A stretch of DNA of 7,628 nucleotides, from positions 1-7,628 of the forward strand of contig CAYTRV010000111.1 of NCBI GenBank assembly GCA_964440285.1. Direction: 5' to 3'. The translations under genes and the position numbers were made by a program. Below, piece by piece: positions 1 through 5,614 of this stretch (position 1 is the stretch's first letter; each line of letters starts with the position of its first letter). The notes below the pieces were generated by a model. It searched no databases. It saw only the letters and a list, made by a program, of their open reading frames with translations, and was not told the origin of the DNA. Source of the DNA: CALMEC01 sp964440285 (GTDB taxonomy: Bacteria; Actinomycetota; Thermoleophilia; Miltoncostaeales; Miltoncostaeaceae).

Positions 1-29
1 TGGTCGTCGACGACGAGGACTCGGATCAT
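1..29 (-). CDS. Response regulator, N-terminal start only (partial)
   Basis: The minus strand reads ATG at 29-27 and continues as MIRVLVVDD before running off the window at base 1. This is the usual first beta-strand and acidic pocket (paired aspartates) of a CheY-like receiver domain. The ATG overlaps the stop codon of the upstream histidine kinase as ATGA, so the two genes are almost certainly co-transcribed and translationally coupled. HisKA_3 kinases are normally paired with NarL/FixJ-type regulators carrying a LuxR-type helix-turn-helix, so that class is expected. The phospho-acceptor aspartate and the DNA-binding domain lie outside the window. Only nine full codons are visible: the receiver assignment rests on these residues plus context, and the NarL class is inference. 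Confidence 0.75.
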
Positions 30-1393
30 CGCTCGGGAACCTCCAGGATGAGGCATGCGCCTCCGTTCGGGCTGGAGCCGCGGCGGAGCGAGCCGCCTTG
101 TTCGGCGGCGAGCTCGCCGAGGAGGTCGAGCCCGACATGGCCCCGCTCGGCGCGCGCGGCGCGGCCCGCCGGGTCGATGCCGCAGCCGTCGTCGTCGACG
201 ACGAGCCGGATGATCCCGTCCTGGGCCACGATGTCGATACTGACAGCCCGGGCCCGCGAATGCGCGATGACGTTGCGAACCGCCTCCTGCGCGGCGCGGA
301 AGAGCAGCTTCTCGACGTCGGGGTGTGGATCGAGCCCGTCCGCCACGTTGACCGTCGCCGCGATGTCGCGGGTTGCGAGCGGAGCGACGAGGTCGTTGAG
401 CGCCGCGGCGAGCCCTTCGCTCGCGAGGATCGCCGGGTGGATCTCAACGATCAAGGTGCGCAGCTCCTGCATCGCGCGTCGCACGTTCACGACGGACTCG
501 TCAAGGAACCGCCGTGTCTCGGCCTCCGACCCCGACATGAGGCGCTCACCGGCCGCCGCCAGCGTGTAGGCCGTCCCGGCCAGCCTCTGCACCACGCCGT
601 CGTGCAGGTCGGCGGCGATCCGGCGCCGCTCGACGTCGGACGCCTCCACCGCCCGGAGCAACAGGCGTTCCTGCTCCTCCTGTCCACGCTGAAGCTTCCT
701 CGCCATCGACCACGCGAGCGGACCCTGAAGGGCCCACAGGAGCAGGATGGCACCGATCAGGGTCGGCGCGAAGAGCAGCAGGAGCCGGCGTCGTCCGGCC
801 GAAACGCCCTCGAACCGGTGATAGGTCTCGACGAGCACCCGCTCGCCGCTGGGCGTGTCGACCCCGAGGTAGATCTCGAAGAGCTTGCCGAACGACCGCT
901 CGAAACGGTTCTCGCGCCGCTCGAGGTCGCTGACCTCACGCTCGACGTCGCCGGAGCGGAGCGCGGCGAGATCGTCCGGTCCGAGTGCATACCGCTGGCC
1001 GATGAGCTCGGTCTGGTCGGAGTAGAGGATGCGGCCGTCGGCCCGCCAGACCTTGACGCGCACGATCTCGTCGTCGAGCACGCGCTCGCGCACCGCCGTG
1101 TCGAGTAGCGCGAGCGAGCGGGAATCGCCGGCGAGCAGATCGTCTCTGACGAGCGGCCCGACGACGGCGCGCGCGACGATCGCCGATGTCTCGCGTGAGA
1201 GGCCGATCGCCTCCTCCTGTGCGAGACGCTGCTGCAGGTAGAGCCCCACCGTCGCCAACGCCACCACCCCGATGAGGCTCGTCGCCATGAACACCCCGAC
1301 GGCGTTCGCAACCGACGGAATCCGGGGCTGCCGGGTGCCACGCCGGCGGGTGGCCGAGAAGACTCTCCAGGGTCGTGCGAAGACGCGTTGCAT
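26..1393 (-). CDS. Membrane sensor histidine kinase, NarX/DevS-like HisKA_3 family
   Basis: The product has 455 residues. Residues 1-26 are basic and cytoplasmic. A first membrane helix spans about 27-52, an extracytoplasmic sensor region runs from about 55 to 200 (it resembles a single Cache/PAS-like fold, with VKVWRADGRILYSD at 113-126), and a second helix spans about 203-225. The dimerisation and phosphoacceptor segment reads RRRIAADLHDG, with the likely phosphorylated His at 264. The HATPase_c domain shows an N-box (QEAVRNVIAH, Asn374), a G1 box (DDDGCGID, 400-407) and a glycine-rich lid (RGHVGLDLLGELA). No GAF, HAMP or fused receiver domain is evident. The ATG at 1393 was chosen because it has GAGGT nine bases upstream and because the frame upstream, although open to about 1900, reads like non-coding DNA. 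The stop overlaps the regulator start (ATGA). The kinase should autophosphorylate and pass phosphate to that regulator. The signal it senses cannot be told. Confidence 0.93.
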   Translation of the reverse strand: MQRVFARPWRVFSATRRRGTRQPRIPSVANAVGVFMATSLIGVVALATVGLYLQQRLAQEEAIGLSRETSAIVARAVVGPLVRDDLLAGDSRSLALLDTAVRERVLDDEIVRVKVWRADGRILYSDQTELIGQRYALGPDDLAALRSGDVEREVSDLERRENRFERSFGKLFEIYLGVDTPSGERVLVETYHRFEGVSAGRRRLLLLFAPTLIGAILLLWALQGPLAWSMARKLQRGQEEQERLLLRAVEASDVERRRIAADLHDGVVQRLAGTAYTLAAAGERLMSGSEAETRRFLDESVVNVRRAMQELRTLIVEIHPAILASEGLAAALNDLVAPLATRDIAATVNVADGLDPHPDVEKLLFRAAQEAVRNVIAHSRARAVSIDIVAQDGIIRLVVDDDGCGIDPAGRAARAERGHVGLDLLGELAAEQGGSLRRGSSPNGGACLILEVPER

Positions 1394-1402
1394 ACGGGGG
1401 TG

Positions 1403-1407
1403 ACCTC
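1403..1407 (-). promoter_or_regulatory. Ribosome-binding site of the histidine kinase
   Basis: GAGGT on the minus strand lies nine bases before the ATG at 1393. It is the best Shine-Dalgarno match near any candidate start of this long open frame, and it supports the 455-residue form over longer ones. Confidence 0.55.
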
Positions 1408-1441
1408 GACGATTCCGTGTCGGGCGAAAACTTCTCAAATC

Positions 1442-1471
1442 ATTGTAGCCACGCCCCCGTCGCCGGACGAA
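1442..1471 (-). promoter_or_regulatory. Candidate sigma-70-type promoter of the kinase-regulator operon
   Basis: The minus strand carries TACAAT (1447-1442), one base from the TATAAT consensus and conspicuous in such GC-rich DNA. The best -35 at 18-bp spacing is TTCGTC (1471-1466), which is weak and suggests dependence on an activator. Transcription would begin near 1435 and give a leader of about 40 nt. This is inference from sequence only. Confidence 0.45.
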
Positions 1472-1488
1472 CTCCCGAGCCGGCCCGG

Positions 1489-1502
1489 GTCGCGTAAGTC
1501 CC
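1489..1502 (-). promoter_or_regulatory. DosR/DevR-like operator, proximal site
   Basis: The minus strand reads GGGACTTACGCGAC. Against the DosR-type core GGGACTTNNGNCCC (as I recall it) it matches 9 of 11 specified positions, with a perfect left half and a poor right half. It sits about 60 bp upstream of the predicted kinase transcription start, just beyond the weak -35 element, where a NarL-family activator could contact RNA polymerase. Confidence 0.35.
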
Positions 1503-1529
1503 CGCGGGATTCGACGTCGTCTTTGTGTA

Positions 1530-1543
1530 GGGCCCAAAGCCGA
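1530..1543 (-). promoter_or_regulatory. DosR/DevR-like operator, middle site
   Basis: The minus strand reads TCGGCTTTGGGCCC followed by TA. It matches 8 of 11 specified positions of GGGACTTNNGNCCC. Here the right half is perfect and the left half degenerate. The centre lies 41 bp (about four helical turns) from the proximal site, in the same orientation. Confidence 0.3.
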
Positions 1544-1648
1544 ACGACCGACGACCGGGGCCGTTCGCCCAGGACAGGCAGTGATCGGCGAGAGCAAGAG
1601 CAGGCAGAAACCGGCTCCACAAGCTTCTTCGGGATCTCCGCCGGGTCG

Positions 1649-1662
1649 TGGTCCTAGGACCA
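1649..1662. repeat. Perfect 14-bp palindrome overlapping the distal operator-like site
   Basis: TGGTCCTAGGACCA is a perfect inverted repeat with no spacer. It shares its GGAC half with the neighbouring DosR-like box, so three alternating half-sites (GTCC, GGAC, GTCC) occur within 18 bp (1651-1668). This could let two regulator dimers bind side by side. Confidence 0.5.
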
Positions 1663-1669
1663 AAGTCCC
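1656..1669 (-). promoter_or_regulatory. DosR/DevR-like operator, distal and best-matching site
   Basis: The minus strand reads GGGACTTTGGTCCT followed by A, matching 10 of 11 specified positions of the DosR-type core GGGACTTNNGNCCC. Its centre is 126 bp (about twelve turns) from the middle site, same orientation. It lies 246 bp upstream of the plus-strand exported-protein start and about 225 bp upstream of the predicted kinase transcription start, so it could serve either direction. Confidence 0.45.
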
Positions 1670-1728
1670 ATGCCACATTGGCCAAGAGTCCAGCAGACTT
1701 CCGGCCCGCGCAGCCTCATGCTGTTTGA

Positions 1729-1746
1729 GCCCGCCAGGGAGCGGGC
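1729..1746. repeat. Small GC hairpin in the leader of the exported-protein gene
   Basis: GCCCGC and GCGGGC form a perfect 6-bp stem with a 6-nt loop (CAGGGA). There is no T tract on either side, so it is not a standard terminator. Function is unknown, and a chance occurrence is possible in DNA this rich in G and C. Confidence 0.3.
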
Positions 1747-1904
1747 CGAACAAAGGGACACCGTGACCTTGCAAGGGTCGAACGGCTTTCGGGCCGGCGT
1801 GGTGGGGCTCGGGGCGCTCGGAGGTCTCCTCGCCCGCGGCATGCTCTGGCTCGCCACCGGCGGCCTCGGCTTTCCCTGGTCCCTGTTGTCGCGCGACCAC
1901 GCTT

Positions 1905-1908
1905 GGAG
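1905..1908 (+). promoter_or_regulatory. Ribosome-binding site of the exported modular protein
   Basis: GGAG stands six bases before the ATG at 1915. This decides that start over the in-frame TTG at 1903, which overlaps the site itself and would add four residues ahead of the signal peptide. Confidence 0.7.
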
Positions 1909-1914
1909 CACCCC

Positions 1915-4900
1915 ATGAGAACCCGCCTTGCCGTCACGCTGCTGGGCGTGCTGGTCCTGGGCCTGGTTGCCGGCGGTCGCGTCGCCGCCGCCCCACCATC
2001 CGCTCCGGCGCCCCTTCTGCCGGCGGACGGCGCGAGCGTCACCGTCCCGTTCACGATCTCCTGGTCGCAGGTGCTCGACCCGACGGCGATCAACGGCGGC
2101 TACAACTGGGAGGTCAGCAGCGCGTCGAACTTCTCGCTCCTCGTCGCCCACGACTCGACCTTCCCCAGCGTGACGCAGGCCACCGTCAGCGGCCTCGCGA
2201 ACGGCACATACTTCTGGCGCGTCAACGCGGTCAACGGCACGGTCGAGACCGGGCCGTGGTCGGCGACGCGAAGCTTCACCGTGACGGGAGCCGGCCCCGG
2301 CCAGCTCGCCGCGCCGACGCTCAACGCGCCGCACGGCGGCACGACGCAGTTCCACCCGTGGGAGGCCATCCGATTCAGCTGGAGTGCCGTCCCCGGGGCG
2401 GCGACGTACACCACCGAGTTCTCGACCGATTCGCGCTTCCCTGTCACGTCTCCCAACTACTACAGCGTCACGAACATCCCCGGGACGACCGACGGGACGC
2501 TCCATGACGACAGCATGCCGATGGGCACGTGGTTCATGCGCGTCCGTGCGCTGGACGCCGACCGCGTGGCCGGCGCCGCGTCGAACGTCATCAGCTTCTC
2601 CGTCTTGTACGGCAATCCAGTCGGGCCTCCGCCGGATCTCATCTCGCCGATCGGCAACCCGACGCTCACGCTCCCGGTCACGTTCTCGTGGACGGACGGC
2701 TACAACCCCCAGTCCTCGGGCTACGAGATCCAGGTGTCGACCAGTTCCTCGTTCTCGACGCTCGTGAACCCGGTCCCCGGGCTCACCAACCCGAGCATCG
2801 TCTACACCGACCTCCCGACCGGCCCGCTGTTCTGGCGCGTGCGCTCCCATCAGGGCGATTCCTCGCCCACGACCTCCGCCGTCACCGCCTGGTCGCCGAC
2901 GGGCACGGTGACTGTCAGCTCGGCACCCGTTGCGGTCGCCTCGATCAACCTCACCCGCGATCCTCTCTACAGCGGCGCCGAGCAGTTCGGCGGGGTACAG
3001 CTGACCGCGCGCGCCCCGGCGGGTGGCGCCGTCGTGAGCTACACGAGCAGCAACCCGAGCGCCTTCCCGGTTCCGGCCACGGGCACGGTTGACGCGGGCG
3101 TCGCGACGGGCGCCGCATTCAGCTCCTTCGCCGGGCAGGTGACTGCGCCGACGCCTGTGACGGTGACCGCGACCTACAACGGGTCGTCTGCGTCCAGGAC
3201 GATCACCGTGATGCCGCCGACGCTGAAGAAGGACACCCTGCAGCCGAGCGTGAAGGCGACCGGGAGCGCCACGATGGTCGGGAGGGTGGAGCTCGCGGGA
3301 GGGGGCTTCGCGGGCCCGGGGGGCGTGGAAGTGAGCCTCTCGAGCAACTCTCCGGAGGCGACCGTGCCTGCGACGGTCATGATCCCCGAGGGAGCCATCG
3401 GTACCGCGTTCCTCATCCCGACGAGCACCGTGACGGCGAGCACGATCGTCACGATCTCGGCGACCCTCGGCGGCGAAACAGCCCAGTGGCAGCTCACGCT
3501 GACGCCGTCGCCAGCGCCCGACTCGTTGACGTTGCAACCGGTCTCGACGACCAACGGCTCTCAGGGAATCGTCAGGATCCCGCTGTCAGCGATCGCGGGC
3601 TACGACCAGCTCGTCCGGGTGACGAGCAGCAACACGGCGGTCGCCACGGTCCCCGAGCTCGCCACGATCAACGCCTCGACCGACCTCGGCCGCTTCAACA
3701 TCGCCACGAGCCCGGTGCTCGTCCCGACGGTCGTCACGATCTCGGTGACCGGGGGTGGCGTGACACGCTCGGCCGACCTGACCGTGTCTTCGAATCTTCC
3801 TGCGCTGACCGCGCTCACGGTGAGCCCGACCAGCGTGGGCGGCGGCACCAACGCCGCCGGCACGGTCACCCTCGGGAGCGCCGCGCCATCTGGCGGGGTG
3901 GCCGTCAGCCTGGGCAGCAACCTGCCCGGCTCGGCCAGCGTTCCCGCGAGCGTGACCGTGCCCGCGGGCGCGACCAGCGCCACCTTCACGGTGACGACGT
4001 TCCCGGTTGACAACACCACCGTGCAGCTCTCCGCAACGCTCGGCGGCGTGACTCAGTTCGCGAGCCTCGGCATCACGCGGGCCCCCGCGCTTACCGCGCT
4101 GACGCTCAGCCCGACCACCGTGGCGGGCGGCAGCTCCTCAACCGGCACCGTGACGCTCAGCGCTGCGGCGCCCTCGGGCGGGACGGTCGTGACCGTCTCC
4201 GACAACTCGGCCGCGGCCACCGTGCCGGCCAGCGTCACGGTGGCCGCCGGCGCCACCAACCGGACCTTCACCGTGACAACGAGCGCGGTCACGTCCCAGA
4301 CGCCGGTCACCATCTCCGGCTCGTCCGGCGGCGCCACACAAAGCGCGACGCTGACCGTGAATCCGCCCACCCCGGTCGCGCCGACCCTCCAGAGCCCCGC
4401 CAGCGGCGCGACGGGGGTGGCGCAGCCGGTGACGCTCGACTGGAACGACGTGCCCAACGCGACGAGCTACGAGGTTCGGGTCGACGACTCCTCGACCATC
4501 GCGTCGCCCTACGTCGCGAACCCGACCGTCACCGTGTCCCAGGCGATCCTCACCGGCCTACCCGCCCGGCAGCTGTGGTGGCGGGTGCGGGCGCGAAACT
4601 CCGCCGGGGTCTTCGGCCCGTTCTCGTCCACCCGGAGCTTCACGCCGCAGGCGGCGACCACCACGCCGAGCCTCTCGACGCTTACGGTGTCTCCCGCGAG
4701 CGTCGTCGGTGGCGCCTCCTCCACCGGCACCGCCACCCTCACCGCCGCAGCGCCCTCGGGCGGCGCGGTGGTGACCCTGACCAGCGCGAACGCGGCGGCT
4801 TCGTTGCCGGCGAGCGTCACCGTGGCCGCAGGCGCGACCAGCGCCACCTTCACGATCACGTCCGCGGCGGTCACGGCCCAGACCGCCGTCACGCTCACCG

Positions 4901-5529
4901 CCGCGTGGAGCGGCGTCAGCCGCACCGCGACCCTGACCGTGAACGCCCCCGCAAGCCTCACCTCGGTCGGGCTCTCGCCCACAAGCGTCACCGGGGCCTC
5001 CTCCTCCCAAGGAACGGTCACCCTCACGAGCGCGGCGCCCGCCGGCGGCGTGGTGGTGACCCTCTCCGACAACTCGGCCGCAGCCACCGTGCCGGCGAGC
5101 GTCACCGTTGCCGCGGGTGCGACCAGCGCCGGCTTCACCGCCACCACAACCTCGGTGACCGCGCAGACGGCGGTCACGATCACCGCCACCGCCGCCGACG
5201 TGAGCCGCACCGCGACCCTGACCGTCAACCCAGCCGCCTCCGGCACACTGGCGGCCCCCTCGCTCGTCTCGCCCGCCAACGACGCGCGATTCGACGCGGG
5301 CCAGACGATCACCTTCGACTGGAGCGACGTCACCGGCGCAGCCAGCTACACGATCCAGATCGATGACCAGGACACCTTCCCCTCACCCATCATCAACCAA
5401 ACGGTTACGGCCTCCGCGTACTCGACGAGCACGCTTCCCGTCACACGCATGTGGTTCCGCGTGCGGGCCATCGACGCCTCCGGCACCGCCGGCGCATGGT
5501 CGGCGGTGCGGAGGTTCGAGATCAGGTAG
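1915..5529 (+). CDS. Large exported protein of FN3-like and Ig-like modules
   Basis: The product has 1204 residues. A Sec signal peptide is clear: MRTR, a hydrophobic core at 5-20, and an Ala-rich cleavage region near 24-26. The rest is modular: three fibronectin-III-like units (about 27-130, 131-241, 242-340), five Ig-like units (341-435, 436-536, 537-630, 631-725, 726-822), one FN3-like unit (823-919), two Ig-like units (920-1014, 1015-1111) and a last FN3-like unit (1112-1204) ending in FEIR. FN3-like units share an F/L-x-W strand and a W-x-R-V-R strand; Ig-like units share LSPTxVxGG, TVTL, AAPSGG, and VPASVTVAAGAT. I see no catalytic domain, no LPXTG, no C-terminal membrane helix and no dockerin or sorting domain. 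I find no cysteine, and only three lysines, all at 438-447. A secreted or loosely attached adhesin, matrix or glycan-binding protein is plausible, but the ligand is unknown. It is divergent from the kinase and convergent with cfa. Confidence 0.92.
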   Translation: MRTRLAVTLLGVLVLGLVAGGRVAAAPPSAPAPLLPADGASVTVPFTISWSQVLDPTAINGGYNWEVSSASNFSLLVAHDSTFPSVTQATVSGLANGTYFWRVNAVNGTVETGPWSATRSFTVTGAGPGQLAAPTLNAPHGGTTQFHPWEAIRFSWSAVPGAATYTTEFSTDSRFPVTSPNYYSVTNIPGTTDGTLHDDSMPMGTWFMRVRALDADRVAGAASNVISFSVLYGNPVGPPPDLISPIGNPTLTLPVTFSWTDGYNPQSSGYEIQVSTSSSFSTLVNPVPGLTNPSIVYTDLPTGPLFWRVRSHQGDSSPTTSAVTAWSPTGTVTVSSAPVAVASINLTRDPLYSGAEQFGGVQLTARAPAGGAVVSYTSSNPSAFPVPATGTVDAGVATGAAFSSFAGQVTAPTPVTVTATYNGSSASRTITVMPPTLKKDTLQPSVKATGSATMVGRVELAGGGFAGPGGVEVSLSSNSPEATVPATVMIPEGAIGTAFLIPTSTVTASTIVTISATLGGETAQWQLTLTPSPAPDSLTLQPVSTTNGSQGIVRIPLSAIAGYDQLVRVTSSNTAVATVPELATINASTDLGRFNIATSPVLVPTVVTISVTGGGVTRSADLTVSSNLPALTALTVSPTSVGGGTNAAGTVTLGSAAPSGGVAVSLGSNLPGSASVPASVTVPAGATSATFTVTTFPVDNTTVQLSATLGGVTQFASLGITRAPALTALTLSPTTVAGGSSSTGTVTLSAAAPSGGTVVTVSDNSAAATVPASVTVAAGATNRTFTVTTSAVTSQTPVTISGSSGGATQSATLTVNPPTPVAPTLQSPASGATGVAQPVTLDWNDVPNATSYEVRVDDSSTIASPYVANPTVTVSQAILTGLPARQLWWRVRARNSAGVFGPFSSTRSFTPQAATTTPSLSTLTVSPASVVGGASSTGTATLTAAAPSGGAVVTLTSANAAASLPASVTVAAGATSATFTITSAAVTAQTAVTLTAAWSGVSRTATLTVNAPASLTSVGLSPTSVTGASSSQGTVTLTSAAPAGGVVVTLSDNSAAATVPASVTVAAGATSAGFTATTTSVTAQTAVTITATAADVSRTATLTVNPAASGTLAAPSLVSPANDARFDAGQTITFDWSDVTGAASYTIQIDDQDTFPSPIINQTVTASAYSTSTLPVTRMWFRVRAIDASGTAGAWSAVRRFEIR
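1993..2934 (+). repeat. Three N-terminal FN3-like modules
   Basis: The units begin near 1993, 2305 and 2638. Each has the pattern P/S-P-x-G...F-x-W near its start and a W-F/M-R-V-R or W-R-V strand near its end (TYFWRVNAV, TWFMRVRAL, LFWRVRSH). They are strongly diverged from one another, unlike the later Ig-like units. The fold is inferred from these motifs. Confidence 0.65.
2935..4380 (+). repeat. Five tandem Ig-like units
   Basis: Units start near 2935, 3220, 3523, 3805 and 4090, at roughly 94-101 codons each. The first three are divergent. The fourth and fifth share L-T-A-L-T-[VL]-SPT, G-T-V-T-L, AAPSGG and P-A-S-V-T-V at the protein level and stretches at the DNA level. This is a bacterial Ig-like (BIG-type) pattern known from long secreted proteins of soil bacteria. 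Confidence 0.7.
4381..4671 (+). repeat. FN3-like module between Ig-like blocks
   Basis: Residues 823-919 start PTLQSPASGATG and contain LDWNDVPNATSYEVRVDD and LWWRVRARN. The unit closely parallels the C-terminal module in the order and spacing of its WxDV...SY...VDD and W-R-V-R elements. Confidence 0.7.
4672..5247 (+). repeat. Two tandem Ig-like units
   Basis: Units start at 4672 and 4957, 95 and 97 codons long. They share PASVTVAAGATSA, TAQTAVT and SRTATLTVN. The second also shares the run SDNSAAATVPASVTVAAGAT with the unit at 4090, with near-identical DNA (compare 4198-4237 with 5065-5104, which differ at only a few third positions). Confidence 0.75.
5248..5526 (+). repeat. C-terminal FN3-like module
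   Basis: Residues 1112-1204 contain ITFDWSDVTGAASYTIQIDD and MWFRVRAIDASGTAGAWS. The protein ends at the last beta-strand of this module, with no tail for cell-wall or membrane anchoring. Confidence 0.7.
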
Positions 5530-5614
5530 CTGAGCACGGGGCTGGCCGGGAGGTCACCAGTGCGCTTCGAGCCGGCGGCGTACGCCATTCCTCCTGGCAC
5601 CGACCCCGTGTGCG
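5530..5614. other. Convergent intergenic region with long-range inverted repeat
   Basis: These 85 bases lie between two converging genes, where a bidirectional terminator is expected. CACGGGG (5535-5541) pairs perfectly with CCCCGTG (5604-5610), but across 62 bases. Inside is the 10-bp palindrome GGCGTACGCC (5577-5586). No T tract follows on either strand, so a standard intrinsic terminator is not supported. Confidence 0.3.

Larger units (their letters stand above)
1394..1914. other. Divergent intergenic region, 521 bp
   Basis: This gap separates the divergently transcribed kinase and exported-protein genes. It contains the kinase promoter candidate, the three DosR-like boxes, the 14-bp palindrome and a small hairpin at 1729-1746. 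No convincing plus-strand -10/-35 pair was found for the exported-protein gene. The short open frames here lack ribosome-binding sites and protein-like composition, and I recognise no riboswitch or RNA gene. Confidence 0.6.

Noticed and set aside
98..1108. Plus-strand 336-codon frame antisense to the histidine kinase
   Set aside because: The minus strand holds all the H, N and G boxes of a kinase. The plus frame is an Arg/Glu-rich shadow without domains.
1394..1900. In-frame upstream extension of the histidine kinase by about 169 residues
   Set aside because: The added sequence is low-complexity, Pro/Arg/Gly-rich and unlike any kinase N-terminus. It would cover the TACAAT box and operator-like sites, and the ATG at 1393 has its own GAGGT.
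1394..1914. A riboswitch or small RNA in the divergent region
   Set aside because: I compared it by eye with c-di-GMP, ydaO, glycine and cobalamin riboswitch core motifs and found none. Only a 6-bp hairpin is present.
1654..3537. Long minus-strand open frame (627 codons) antisense to the exported-protein gene
   Set aside because: It is highly Arg/Gly/Asp-rich with no domain. It mirrors the G/C-biased codons of the plus-strand gene, which has a signal peptide, ribosome-binding site and modular repeats.
4509..5333. Minus-strand open frame (274 codons) with repeated AATVTLAGT-like runs
   Set aside because: The repetition is the reverse complement of the Ig-like repeats in the plus-strand gene. 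It has no ribosome-binding site and no independent support.
5346..5588. Minus-strand ORF of 80 codons beyond cfa, starting at an ATG with AGGAGG just upstream
   Set aside because: The AGGAGG is only one base from the ATG, too close for normal initiation. Most of the frame is antisense to the end of the exported-protein gene and shows no recognisable protein.
5530..5614. Standard bidirectional intrinsic terminator between the exported-protein gene and cfa
   Set aside because: The only perfect long arms (CACGGGG/CCCCGTG) are 62 bases apart and no T tract is present on either side.
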